From the NCBI GenBank assembly GCA_013151415.1, contig JAADII010000166.1:1-46977 (forward strand): DNA of 46,977 nucleotides, in the 5' to 3' direction. The position numbers and the translations under genes are program-made. The notes under the pieces were generated by a model. It saw only the letters and a list, made by a program, of their open reading frames with translations. It made no database searches and was not told the DNA's origin. This DNA comes from Chloroflexota bacterium (GTDB lineage Bacteria; Chloroflexota; Anaerolineae; J102). The number at the start of each line of letters is the position of its first letter. Within the stretch, counting starts at the first letter, position 1. Positions 32,855 to 41,462 of this stretch are shown piece by piece.

Positions 32855-34078
32855 TCAATTTCCAGATTCGGTCTCTCTCTTCTCTTCACTCACCCGCCCC
32901 TGTCGCACGCACAACCGCAAAGCATGCGTTAGCATCTCGCCGTTGAAATGATGCCAATCGGTCGTGGTGACAATGGCCTGCGGCGCATGGGCCAACATGT
33001 CGGCCAGCAGACTGCGGCGGTTCGCGTCGAGCTCAGACATGACATCATCCAGCAACAGGATGGGGGCAAAGCCGAGTTCGCGCGTCATCACCGCGACTTC
33101 GGCTAATTTGCAAGCCAGGGCCGCAGTGCGCTGTTGTCCGCGCGAGCCGAATGTGCGCAGATTGCGGTTGCTAAGATAAAAGCCCATATCGTCGCGATGA
33201 GGCCCCAACAAGGTCATGCCCGCGGCCAGATCGCGCTCGCGGCCCTTACGCAGATAGGCCAAAAACATGGCGCTCGCGGCCTCTGGCTCGAGCTCGCCCT
33301 CCACCGGCTTTCTGGCCCCATTACGCGGCCACGCTCCCGCGCCTGGCGCTCGAGTGGGATCGAAGCTGGGCAAATATCGCAGCCGCAACCGTTCATAACC
33401 GCCGCTCAGGTCAAGATGGCGAAGGCTGGCCTCGGCGTCTAGCTGGCGAATAAACCAAAGCCTGCGGGCAATGATAAACCCGCCCATCTCGGCCAATTTT
33501 TCATCCCAAAAACGAAGCTGCTCTCCCGCATCTCGCCGACCTTGCAGTTGTCGTAAGAGCGCATTGCGCTGCTCTACGGCCTTGCCGTAGCGGCTGAGCG
33601 CCCGACAATAAGGGCGGTCCAACTGACATAAGGCCACATCGAGATAACGGCGTCGCACACTGGGCGATCCCGAGACAAGGTCCACATCCTCAGGGCGGAA
33701 TAACGCCACGGGCATCAATCCCACCACATCCATCGCTCGCCGCGGCGCGCCATTGATGCGCACTTGCTTTCGCAATCGACCACCGGCTTCGGTCCTGGGC
33801 AGGAGCGTGATATCCAATCGCTCCAACCGTTCTCCCCGTTGCACTTCGGCCGACAATCGCGCGAAAGGCATAGGCTCGTCCAACGCCAACCAGTTCACCA
33901 GCTCCATGTCGCTGCCTGCGCGTGGCGAGCGCGTTGTGGCCAAATAAGCAATGGCTTCGAGCAAATTGCTCTTTCCCTGCGCGTTTTCGCCTTGGACAAT
34001 GGTCAGGCCTTTTGGCAAAGCGAGTTCGAGCCGCGCAAAATTACGGAAATTCGTAAGCGACAGACGTTGCAAATGCAT
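32855..34078 (-). CDS. recF: DNA replication/repair protein RecF
   Basis: 407 residues from the ATG at 34078 (MHLQRLSLTNFRN). The frame is open to 34291 but the extra 71 residues do not look like RecF. SMC-like ATPase: Walker A GENAQGKSN (about 30-38), signature FGSRGQQRTAALACKLAE, and Walker B ILLLDDVMSELD. RecF loads RecA at gaps with RecO and RecR and is usually next to dnaN; no dnaA, dnaN or gyrB is near it here, so it has moved from the replication-origin cluster. An extra linker of about 30 residues (RAPGAGAWPRNGARKPVEGE) lies in the arm region. Divergent from the glycan locus. Confidence 0.93.
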   Translation of the reverse strand: MHLQRLSLTNFRNFARLELALPKGLTIVQGENAQGKSNLLEAIAYLATTRSPRAGSDMELVNWLALDEPMPFARLSAEVQRGERLERLDITLLPRTEAGGRLRKQVRINGAPRRAMDVVGLMPVALFRPEDVDLVSGSPSVRRRYLDVALCQLDRPYCRALSRYGKAVEQRNALLRQLQGRRDAGEQLRFWDEKLAEMGGFIIARRLWFIRQLDAEASLRHLDLSGGYERLRLRYLPSFDPTRAPGAGAWPRNGARKPVEGELEPEAASAMFLAYLRKGRERDLAAGMTLLGPHRDDMGFYLSNRNLRTFGSRGQQRTAALACKLAEVAVMTRELGFAPILLLDDVMSELDANRRSLLADMLAHAPQAIVTTTDWHHFNGEMLTHALRLCVRQGRVSEEKRETESGN

Positions 34079-34263
34079 GGCTTCATTGTAGACGATCCAT
34101 CCGCCGCCGCCAAGCCGAACGCGAGTGAGACGACTGCGGCCGTCGAGGGGAAACGCACACGTTTCAATATTGTCATCGAATCGAGCGCGCGCGTCCATGC
34201 GGCTTTCATCTTGTGGTGATACACTTGCAAGCAAGAGAGGCGCATCCATCTGCGCTCTCATAG

Positions 34264-34292
34264 TTGACCATCGCTCGAAAAACAGGGACAAT
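34264..34292 (+). promoter_or_regulatory. Candidate promoter of the surface-glycan locus
   Basis: TTGACC (34264-34269) and GACAAT (34287-34292) with a 17-base spacer, 89 bases before the first glycan gene. The stretch 34079-34380 between recF and that gene has no other gene I can support; it holds this promoter and presumably the divergent recF promoter. Confidence 0.6.
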
Positions 34293-34380
34293 AGCGCATT
34301 GTGCGTGAAACATCGCCGAATCGAACCATGCAGGAGAACTCATCACAATCTTTTATGATCCATTATTTACGAGGCGCTCT

Positions 34381-35442
34381 ATGACCAATGCATTGAACGC
34401 AGCCGTTATCGGCGTGGGGTCAATGGGCGCCAACCATGCCCGGGTGTACGCTCGCATGGCGAGCACATCCTTGGTGGCCGTGGCCGACATCGACTCAACG
34501 GTCGCGCAACGCGTGGCCCGCACCTACAAGGCCAACGCGTACAGCGATTATCGCCAGATGCTGGCGAACGAAAAGCTGGATCTGGTGACCATCGCCCTGC
34601 CCACCCATTTGCATTGTCAGGCCGCATTGGAAACCATGCAGGCCGGGCTTCATACTTTCGTTGAAAAGCCGCTGGCCGACTCGGTGGAAGATGCGCGTAA
34701 AATGATCGACGCCAGCCATCAATACGGCGTTTTGCTGGGCGTAGGCCATATCGAGCGCTACAACCCGGCGGTCATCGCCCTTAAACAACGCCTGGAAAGC
34801 GGCCAATTGGGTCGAATCTACCAAATTCACGCTCGCCGCATCGGGCCTTTTCCTCCACGAGTGCAAGATGTGGGCGTGGTGTTCGATCTGGCCACCCATG
34901 AACTCAACGTCATGGAGTATCTGGTCGGCTCAGGCATATGCAGCATTGCGGCCGAAGTCAAGCGCACATTGCAAAACCAACACGAAGATCTGGTTTCAGG
35001 CATTCTACGCTTCAACGACGGCGTGGTGGGCGTGCTCGACATCAACTGGCTTACGCCCACCAAAATTCGCCAGCTTTCCATTCTGGGCGAGCAAGGCATG
35101 TTTCTGGTGAATTATCTCACCCAGGAATTGTGGTTTTACGAAAATCGCTCTGCGCGAGACCGGTGGGAGGGGCTGGCCACGGTCGGCGTCAGCGAAGGCA
35201 GCGTAATCAAATATGAATTGGAGCGAGTCGAGCCTTTGCGCGCCGAGCTGGAAACCTTTGTAAACGCCATTATCCGGGGCCGCGACGGCCTGGTGAATGG
35301 GGAAGAGGGTTTGCGCGCAGTTTATCTGGCCGAACAGTTATTGCGCGCCAGCCGAGAGCGCCGCGTGGTCACCTTACCCCCTTACACGCCTATTCCCACC
35401 TTGCGCAAAAACGAAACCGAAAGGGAGACGACCCGAGCATGA
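34381..35442 (+). CDS. Gfo/Idh/MocA-family NAD(P)-dependent sugar oxidoreductase
   Basis: 353 residues. N-terminal Rossmann fold with GVGSMGANHARVYARM; the family Lys in THLHCQAALETMQAGLHTFVEKPLADSV split around EKP; and a C-terminal alpha/beta domain with GHIERYNPA and the His of FDLATHELNVMEYL. The pattern resembles WlbA/WbpB-type UDP-sugar C3 dehydrogenases, which start synthesis of diamino or amino sugars. Substrate not proven. First gene of the glycan locus, with GAGG before the ATG. Its stop overlaps the start of the next gene by four bases (ATGA). Confidence 0.87.
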   Translation: MTNALNAAVIGVGSMGANHARVYARMASTSLVAVADIDSTVAQRVARTYKANAYSDYRQMLANEKLDLVTIALPTHLHCQAALETMQAGLHTFVEKPLADSVEDARKMIDASHQYGVLLGVGHIERYNPAVIALKQRLESGQLGRIYQIHARRIGPFPPRVQDVGVVFDLATHELNVMEYLVGSGICSIAAEVKRTLQNQHEDLVSGILRFNDGVVGVLDINWLTPTKIRQLSILGEQGMFLVNYLTQELWFYENRSARDRWEGLATVGVSEGSVIKYELERVEPLRAELETFVNAIIRGRDGLVNGEEGLRAVYLAEQLLRASRERRVVTLPPYTPIPTLRKNETERETTRA

Positions 35443-36440
35443 ACCTGCGCGGAAAGAACCTGCTCGTCACCGGAGGCGCGGGGTTTATCGGCAGCCATTT
35501 GGTGGATCGTTTGATACTGGAGGAGCCGGCCGCGTTGGTGGTCGTGGATAATCTCTGGTTGGGGCGGCTGAGCAACCTGGAAAGCGCCAGAGCCGCGTAT
35601 CCTGCATTGAAATTTTATCGGGTGGATGTGGCCAAAGCGCGAGCCATGAAAAACATCCTGGAAAAAGAACACATCGATGTGGTTTTCGATCTGGCCACCA
35701 TTCCTCTGCCCGCCTCGCTGACCCGCCCCAAATGGAGCGCTCGTCAAATATATGAGATGGCGCTGGATATTTGCGAGTTGGGACGACTAGGCTATTATGA
35801 CCGGCTCATTCATTGCTCCAGTTCCGAAGTCTATGGCAGCGCGGCTTACGTTCCCATGGATGAAGAGCATCCATTGCTCGCGCGCACGCCTTACGCCGCG
35901 GCCAAGGCGGCCGCGGATTTGCTGGTGAGAAGCTATCAAGACACATTTGGTCTCAAGGCCATGATTGTGCGTCCGTTCAACAACTATGGCCCTCGCCAAA
36001 ACGACAAGAACTATGCGGGCGTCATACCTATTGTCATCCGCCGCATTCTGGCCGGAAAAGCGCCTATCATTTATGGCGATGGCGAACAGACGCGAGATTA
36101 TAGCTTTGTGACCGATGTGGCCGATGGCATCGCGCGCCTGGCCCAAACCGACGCCGCGTTGGGCCAGGTCGTGAATATCGCCTCGGGTCAGGAAATCAGC
36201 GTCAACCGGTTGGTGCGAGGCATAGCCGCGGCCATGAATTACGATGGACCCATCGAATACGCGGCCGAACGCCCCGGCGATGTGCGTCGGCATTTGGCCG
36301 CCATCGACCGGGCCCGCGCACTAATCGATTACAAACCCCTCACCCCCCTCGAAATCGGTCTCAAGCGCACGGTCGAATGGTATCTGGGCCAGATTGAGCA
36401 TAGCGTCCAAAGTTCGAAGCCGGTCGCGAAGGCCAGATAG
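35439..36440 (+). CDS. NAD-dependent sugar-nucleotide epimerase/dehydratase (extended SDR)
   Basis: 333 residues, extended SDR length. Dinucleotide motif TGGAGFIGSHL (about 11-21), active-site Ser in HCSSSEVYGSAA, Tyr-x3-Lys in TPYAAAKAAADLL (about 152-156), and the sugar-nucleotide site VRPFNNYGPRQNDKNY with a conserved C-terminal RPGDVRRHLA. Comparable enzymes epimerise, decarboxylate or dehydrate UDP- or GDP-sugars; the PRQND motif suggests UDP-glucuronate or UDP-GlcNAc type. Translationally coupled to the oxidoreductase. The last 14 codons overlap the dispersed repeat core (36401-36426), so the C-terminal SSKPVAKAR is repeat-derived. Confidence 0.9.
   Translation: MNLRGKNLLVTGGAGFIGSHLVDRLILEEPAALVVVDNLWLGRLSNLESARAAYPALKFYRVDVAKARAMKNILEKEHIDVVFDLATIPLPASLTRPKWSARQIYEMALDICELGRLGYYDRLIHCSSSEVYGSAAYVPMDEEHPLLARTPYAAAKAAADLLVRSYQDTFGLKAMIVRPFNNYGPRQNDKNYAGVIPIVIRRILAGKAPIIYGDGEQTRDYSFVTDVADGIARLAQTDAALGQVVNIASGQEISVNRLVRGIAAAMNYDGPIEYAAERPGDVRRHLAAIDRARALIDYKPLTPLEIGLKRTVEWYLGQIEHSVQSSKPVAKAR
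36401..36426 (+). repeat. Dispersed repeat core, copy 3
   Basis: TAGCGTCCAAAGTTCGAAGC and six further bases match the minus strand of 17483-17508 at 23 of 26 positions. A hairpin related to the GGTCTA cluster follows at 36442-36480: GATAGGACAATG pairs imperfectly with CATTGGTCTATC. It overlaps the 3' end of the SDR gene. Confidence 0.65.
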
Positions 36441-36441
36441 G

Positions 36442-36480
36442 CGATAGGACAATGGTCGCTTGGTCTACATTGGTCTATCT
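36442..36480. repeat. GGTCTA-type hairpin downstream of repeat core copy 3
   Basis: GATAGGACAATG (about 36442-36453) and CATTGGTCTATC (about 36468-36479) match as inverted arms at 10 of 12 positions, with GGTCTA words inside. Related to 17379-17457. It sits in the 75-base gap between the two SDR genes. Confidence 0.55.
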
Positions 36481-36515
36481 TGCTCGGCCCATGGTTGACA
36501 CTGTTGATTGTTGAT

Positions 36516-37427
36516 ATGCGCGTGCTCATTACCGGCGTCAGCGGTTTCGTCGGCTCGTGGCTTAGCCATGAATTGGTCGGCCGCGGGCATGTGTTGACAG
36601 GCTACGACATTCGGCGAAAACCAGGCCTGCCCGTGGCTCAATGGCATGAAGGCGATGTGCTCGATCTGGACAGACTAACCCAAGCAGCGCGAGGGTGCGA
36701 TGCGCTGGTTCATCTGGCCGTGTTGCCGCTCCATCGTAGTCGCGACGAGCCGCTGGCCGATCTGCAGGTGAACGCGGGCGGAACGCTTCAGGCCTTGCGC
36801 GCCGCGCGTCGAGCAGGCGTAGGACGTTTTCTCCTGGTTTCTTCCAGCGCGGTGTATGGAGCGTTGAGCGGTCGGCTGAGCGAAGAGATGACATTGCGGC
36901 CCATCAGTCCTTATGGCGTGAGCAAGGCCGCGGGCGAAGCCTACGCGCGCATGTTTGCACGCGTGCATGATTTGCAAACCGCGATTGTGCGGGTGTTCCA
37001 GGTCTACGGACGCAGTCGCGAAGGCGAGCTGCGGATCACGGTCGAGGGGCGTTTCATCCGCGCGGTGCTGGAAAAACGGGCCCCCACCATTTACGGCGAT
37101 CCCGAGCGCGGTTATGATTTCATTCACATCGCCGATGTGGCGCGCGGTCTGGCTCTGGCTCTGGAAAGCGATTTACCGGCCGGGATCGCGCTCAACCTGG
37201 GCACAGGCCAGCCCACCAAACTCGCGCAACTGGCCCGGTGGTGCATCGACGCCGCCGGACTGGACATGGAGCCCGATATGCTCGAAGGCCCGCCGGCCGC
37301 GCCCACCCAATACGCCGATCTCACGCGCACCCGACGTTTCCTCCCCTCTTTCCGCGCCCAACGCGATCTACGCGCCTGGGTGGAGGCCGCGATCGCCCAA
37401 GAGCAGGCCTCGAGAAAAGGTGAATGA
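36516..37427 (+). CDS. Second NAD-dependent sugar-nucleotide epimerase/reductase (extended SDR)
   Basis: 303 residues from the ATG at 36516; the open frame reaches 36480 but the added residues are not part of the fold. Dinucleotide site TGVSGFVGSWL (about 8-18), then the acidic switch YDIRRKPG, Ser motif LVSSSAVYGALSG, Tyr-x3-Lys in SPYGVSKAAGEAYA, and RVFQVYGRSREGE in the substrate site. It has only weak ribosome-binding signal. Related SDRs make 4-keto-reduced or epimerised sugars. Two SDRs plus the oxidoreductase suggest one or two unusual nucleotide sugars are made. Downstream, a 63-base gap leads to the glycosyltransferase pair. Confidence 0.88.
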   Translation: MRVLITGVSGFVGSWLSHELVGRGHVLTGYDIRRKPGLPVAQWHEGDVLDLDRLTQAARGCDALVHLAVLPLHRSRDEPLADLQVNAGGTLQALRAARRAGVGRFLLVSSSAVYGALSGRLSEEMTLRPISPYGVSKAAGEAYARMFARVHDLQTAIVRVFQVYGRSREGELRITVEGRFIRAVLEKRAPTIYGDPERGYDFIHIADVARGLALALESDLPAGIALNLGTGQPTKLAQLARWCIDAAGLDMEPDMLEGPPAAPTQYADLTRTRRFLPSFRAQRDLRAWVEAAIAQEQASRKGE

Positions 37428-37490
37428 CGCCAACATCGAGGCCAAGGCTCTGGACACGCGTTCATCTTGCGATTTTTTCACCCCGCCATC

Positions 37491-38012
37491 ATGTCCCACT
37501 CATCCCCGTCTCGTCGGCTCCGCGTGCTCGTGATCCTGGGCGCGGGCGGCCACACCAAACAGATGTTGCGATTGGTGGACCTGCTCGGGCCTGAATATGA
37601 ATATGCATATGTGGTGGCCGATTATGACCAGGTTTCCGAGCACAAAATCGCGATTCCGGGGCCGGTGCATCGCATTGTGCAGCCGCGTGAAAAACGCCGC
37701 GGCCAGACCGAAAGCGCCTGGACCGTCTTACGAAAAATGCCGCGCGGCCTGGCCCAAGCCTGGCGCATCCTGGCCGATTTCAAGCCGGACGCGATCATCG
37801 GCGCCGGACCCAGCCTGCAAATTCCCATCGCCATTGTAGCCAAAGTGCGGCGCGTTCCCGTAATCTTCATCGAAACCGCGTCCAAGGTCGAAGCGCTCAC
37901 CTTCACCGCCCGCATCATGTATCATCTCCGCCTCGCGGATCGGTTCTATGTTCAATGGGAGCATCATCTTGCCCGTTATCCGCGCGCGCGCTATGCAGGC
38001 CGCTTGCTTTGA
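37491..38012 (+). CDS. Alg14/PssD-like membrane-anchor half of a split glycosyltransferase
   Basis: 173 residues from the ATG at 37491; the frame opens at 37467 but the added segment is not conserved-looking. Family signature near the N-terminus: LGAGGHTKQMLRLVDLL (about 14-30). Later VVADYDQVSEHKI, a basic Arg-Gly segment EKRRGQTES, FKPDAIIGAGPSLQIPIA and VPVIFIETASKVEALTFT. In eukaryotic Alg14 and bacterial PssD this half binds the membrane and docks the catalytic Alg13/PssE partner. Here the partner starts 103 bases downstream. Together they transfer a sugar, often GlcNAc or GlcA, to a lipid-linked sugar phosphate. Confidence 0.85.
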   Translation: MSHSSPSRRLRVLVILGAGGHTKQMLRLVDLLGPEYEYAYVVADYDQVSEHKIAIPGPVHRIVQPREKRRGQTESAWTVLRKMPRGLAQAWRILADFKPDAIIGAGPSLQIPIAIVAKVRRVPVIFIETASKVEALTFTARIMYHLRLADRFYVQWEHHLARYPRARYAGRLL

Positions 38013-38115
38013 GCAGGCCCGCGCCTCGCTCCAATCATTCGCATCTGGCTTTTATGGCGCAAAAGCCCCTGATTTCAGGGTGACTTCAGTTTGAAACAAC
38101 ACCGTCTCCAAAATC

Positions 38116-38571
38116 ATGATCTTTTGCACTGTGGGCACGACCGAATTCGATGACCTGGTGCGAGCCGTGGATGCGCTCGCGCCCGCATTGGAGGAGCCGG
38201 TCATCTTCCAGATTGGTCAGGGGCTTTATGAACCCAAACACGGGCAATGGTTTCGGCTGCGGCCATCCATCGACGACCTGCTCGACGAGGCGTCGCTGAT
38301 CATCTCTCATGGCGGATTTGGCACGCTGGTGGAGGCGCTCTCGCGCGGCAAGCGCGTGGTGGGCGTGGCCAACCCCGATCGTTACGACCGTCATCAAGAG
38401 CAGATCTTGCGTCGGTTCGCGGCCGACGGCTATCTTGTAGCCTGTTTCGAGCTCAACCAGCTTGCCGACGCCATCGCGCAGGCTCGCAAGGCTGAATTTC
38501 GCCCCTACTCGCCGCCCGACACGCATTTACACTTGGAAATTCGCGAGTTTCTGGCAGGGTTGGCGCGCTGA
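38116..38571 (+). CDS. Alg13/PssE-like catalytic half of a split GT28 glycosyltransferase
   Basis: 151 residues, the usual size of the catalytic half. Start FCTVGTTEFDDLVRAVD, then FQIGQGLYEPK, ADLVISHGGFG-type DEASLIISHGGFGTLVEAL (the UDP-sugar binding loop), and VGVANPDRYDRHQEQILRR. This is the C-terminal fold of MurG-like GT28 enzymes. It pairs with the Alg14-like protein upstream to add the second sugar of a lipid-linked glycan. The ATG at 38116 has no clear ribosome site. After it comes a 337-base non-coding stretch before the first secreted protein. Confidence 0.88.
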   Translation: MIFCTVGTTEFDDLVRAVDALAPALEEPVIFQIGQGLYEPKHGQWFRLRPSIDDLLDEASLIISHGGFGTLVEALSRGKRVVGVANPDRYDRHQEQILRRFAADGYLVACFELNQLADAIAQARKAEFRPYSPPDTHLHLEIREFLAGLAR

Positions 38572-38908
38572 AATGGGTTGCGGCTTTGGTCTCCGCGGCG
38601 GGGGTGTGGTATCATGTCGGGCTGTTTAACATCGCGCGCGATGCGCGGCCATTTTCGCTCCGGTTGCGCGCTCGCCCAGCAGCCAACGACGCCCGAGGGC
38701 CGCGCATGGTGAACGTCGCCAACGTTACAATTCTGTCATGGAGAAAACCTGATTTCTTCATGTAGTTTTCACTTCATTTACCTACAATAACATCAGGCCT
38801 CGCGCGCCCCAACGACAGTTCTTCCACATCGGGCGTTGAGGCATTTTCCAGCACTCGCGAGCGCCGCTTTTTCCATAGAAAATCCCATCTTCGGAGGTAC
38901 AATCCATC
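38572..38908. other. Intergenic stretch before the large secreted protein
   Basis: No coding frame that I can support. It holds several -10-like words (TATCAT near 38611, TACAAT near 38726 and 38785) without a convincing -35, and an AACGT-CGCC-AACGTT inverted word near 38712. GGAGG at 38894-38898 is the ribosome site of the downstream gene. A separate promoter for the two secreted-protein genes is likely here but I cannot point to it. Confidence 0.4.
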
Positions 38909-41404
38909 ATGAGCAAGAAGGTTTTCCTTCTTCTTGCTACCACTTTTTTGGTAGTGGTCGCGATCACGGGGCCAAACGCTCTCGCCACTGGCCCAGCGAC
39001 CGAAAACAAAGCGCCCCAACTCCTATCGGATTCGACGCCCATTCCCGACAGCGTCGCTCCAAATTCAGCGGAACTGGCCGTTCCACCGGCCGGAAAGCCC
39101 GGTTTCTTCATTGAAAACGGACGATTCAATATCCTAGGACCTGCCAGCGACTATTACGCTGTCGGTTCTTTCTCGTTTTGGGCATGGACGCAGCTCAATC
39201 CTGGCCCTGGCAGCTATAATTGGGATCTTTTCGACGCCTGGATTGAAGATAGCATAGCCGCCGGGTACGAAGAAGTCGGTTTGGCTTTGATGACCTTTAC
39301 AGGTCGGGGAGTGCGATGCCCCTTCCAGGGCGTGGATATGAGCCCGAGCTGGGTGCTGGCCGGGCCAGACGGCGTGCGCGGCAATGACGACGACCCGATC
39401 ATCCTTTCGGATGTGCCCGATACGCGCGACTGCGACGGCGACGGCAACCCGGATGACGGCCCCTGGTATCTTCTCGACTACACCGACCCTTACTACCAGC
39501 AGCAATATCGTATTTTCATTCACGCTCTGGCGCAGCACTTGCTCAATCACCCCCGACGCGACAAGATTTCCTGGATCGCGACCGGCGTAGGCAAGGATGG
39601 CGAAAACAAACCCGTGGATGTGGTCGACAAACCCGCGCTGCAAGCCGCGGGCATCGATCAGGTCACGTGGATGCAATATGTGCAGGATGTCATCGATATG
39701 TATATCGAAGCCTTTTACGATGGCTCCGGCTTTCCCCGCATTCAGGTTGTGACCCAAAATGCGCCTTTTTATCTCAGCCCCTCTGAACGCCGCGACATCG
39801 CCAGTTATGCGGCTAGCAAACGCGTGGGCCTCTCCATCAACGGCATTACAGCCGATTTCAACTCGGCCGAGTCGTGCGACAGCCCCAACCCAAACACCAA
39901 ATGCCTTGGCATTTACGATCAGGCCCGTCAATACAGCTCGGTGGTGCCAATCATGTTTGAAAGTTACGACTACATGATGCGCACCCGCAACGAATTCTAT
40001 TGGGCCATGGCTCATGCACTGGACCTGAAGGCCGATTACATTCGCTTATCCTCTTTCTGGGATGACCAAGACAACCCGGACAATCGCACCGTGGCCGAAT
40101 GGGTTGCAAAATATCTGGGCAAGGGTTTCGAGTTTGGCGAGGAAGAGCCGCCCAGCATCTGGTCGCGACTACGCGAACACAAGAACCCCTGCTTCCTCAC
40201 TTACGCCTACATCGACAACTGCAACTACTGGCCGCCCACCGGCAACTATGAGTTTTACCTCACCCAACTGCATTTGCCCCAACACGCCGGCGTCACCATC
40301 CCCGTCACCGACGACGGCGGCCCTCTCAATCCCGATCGCGTGCGCATGACCGGCTGGGACCACAGCGAATCGCCGGTGAAAGACCTGCCCTGGCACACCA
40401 ATTACGAACCGCACGATCCCCCGCTGCTCGAGGCCGGACTCTTCGATCCATCCGGCGCGGTGGGCACGCAAAACCAAGTCGATCCTGGCTATGTGACGCG
40501 GCGCAGCGACCAGGCCAGCGGCAATTTCCGTTTCATTTTCGACGCCGCCGATCGTTACTTCGCTCGTTCGCAGCCCCCGGCCGAGAGCACCTTCAAGGTG
40601 ATCATCACCGTCACCTACTATGATTACGGCGATGATCAATGGCTGTTGGTCTATGATGGCGTCAATGGGCCTACGGCCGCGCGCGTCTATGCCATCAACG
40701 ATTGGACCGTGCGCCGCGGTTTGGCGGTGGACGATTTCTTGCCCGTGGATGGGGTGATCGATCCGCCCGTCTACTACGTGCAAAAGACCAATAGCAAGAA
40801 GTGGAAGGTCGCGACCTTCCTTATCGAAGATGGAAACTTCAACAACCTGGTGCTCACCGGCGCCAACGCCGACTTTTACATTGACACCCGCAGCATCGAC
40901 GGCAAGATGGATGGCGACGAATGGATCCATCATGTGGATGTGCGCAAGGTGGACGAATTTATCGAGGTGACGCCCACCCCCACGCCCACCGCGGCTCCCA
41001 CAAACACGCCCACCCCCACCCCCACCATCACGCCCACGCCCGAAAGCTCGCCCACGCCCAGCCCCACCCCCACCCCTTCGGTGGGAACCATCAGCGGCGT
41101 GGTCTACCAGGACATTAACGGCAACCAACAACCGGATCCGGGCGAAGGGCTCGCCGGCGCAACGCTTACGCTGACCGGCAGCGATACGCGCGAAACGCAA
41201 TCGGCCGCGGACGGCAGCTATAGTTTCGACAATCTCACGCCCGGCGCCACTTATCTGCTAAGCGAAACGCCGCCTCCGGGCTTTGGCGAGGCGAAGCCGG
41301 TCTCTTCGGTGGCCGTGCAGGTTCCCAATGGCGTGTTCACCTGGAACTTCCGACACGATCCTCTGCCCCATCGCCTCTACATGCCCACCTTGCTGAAAAA
41401 CTAA
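38909..41404 (+). CDS. Large secreted glycosidase-like protein with Thr-Pro linker and SdrD-B-like domain
   Basis: 831 residues. GGAGG precedes the ATG. A signal peptide spans about 1-27 (LLLATTFLVVVAITG, cleavage near ALA). Residues about 55-400 look like a TIM-barrel glycosidase of the GH42/GH5 type: FWAWTQLNPGPGSYNW, DLFDAWIEDSIAAGYEEVG, FPRIQVVTQNAPFYL and a Glu in PIMFESYDYM. About 430-680 is a beta-rich region with Asp-rich loops. A Thr-Pro linker (about 687-724) leads to an SdrD-B/Cna-B-like domain (GVVYQDINGNQQPDPGEGLAG). The C-terminus is HRLYMPTLLKN, similar to a YLP-type ending I know from Chloroflexota exported proteins. Inference: a surface enzyme that trims or binds the glycan made by this locus. 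Confidence 0.8.
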   Translation: MSKKVFLLLATTFLVVVAITGPNALATGPATENKAPQLLSDSTPIPDSVAPNSAELAVPPAGKPGFFIENGRFNILGPASDYYAVGSFSFWAWTQLNPGPGSYNWDLFDAWIEDSIAAGYEEVGLALMTFTGRGVRCPFQGVDMSPSWVLAGPDGVRGNDDDPIILSDVPDTRDCDGDGNPDDGPWYLLDYTDPYYQQQYRIFIHALAQHLLNHPRRDKISWIATGVGKDGENKPVDVVDKPALQAAGIDQVTWMQYVQDVIDMYIEAFYDGSGFPRIQVVTQNAPFYLSPSERRDIASYAASKRVGLSINGITADFNSAESCDSPNPNTKCLGIYDQARQYSSVVPIMFESYDYMMRTRNEFYWAMAHALDLKADYIRLSSFWDDQDNPDNRTVAEWVAKYLGKGFEFGEEEPPSIWSRLREHKNPCFLTYAYIDNCNYWPPTGNYEFYLTQLHLPQHAGVTIPVTDDGGPLNPDRVRMTGWDHSESPVKDLPWHTNYEPHDPPLLEAGLFDPSGAVGTQNQVDPGYVTRRSDQASGNFRFIFDAADRYFARSQPPAESTFKVIITVTYYDYGDDQWLLVYDGVNGPTAARVYAINDWTVRRGLAVDDFLPVDGVIDPPVYYVQKTNSKKWKVATFLIEDGNFNNLVLTGANADFYIDTRSIDGKMDGDEWIHHVDVRKVDEFIEVTPTPTPTAAPTNTPTPTPTITPTPESSPTPSPTPTPSVGTISGVVYQDINGNQQPDPGEGLAGATLTLTGSDTRETQSAADGSYSFDNLTPGATYLLSETPPPGFGEAKPVSSVAVQVPNGVFTWNFRHDPLPHRLYMPTLLKN

Positions 41405-41417
41405 CCTTCGAACTTCT

Positions 41418-41453
41418 CCCGGCCCTGTCCGCTGATTGATGGACGGGGCCGGG
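41418..41453 (+). terminator. Hairpin between the two secreted-protein genes
   Basis: CCCGGCCCTGTCC (41418-41430) pairs with GGACGGGGCCGGG (41441-41453), 13 pairs with one G-U, around a 10-base loop. There is no T-run, so it would at most attenuate transcription. It supports the start of the next gene at 41463, since an earlier start would put the hairpin inside it. Confidence 0.5.
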
Positions 41454-41462
41454 TCCACTTCG

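Noticed and set aside
38067-38080. CCCTGA-TT-TCAGGG hairpin before the Alg13-like gene
   Set aside because: Stem of six with a two-base loop and no T-run; probably chance.
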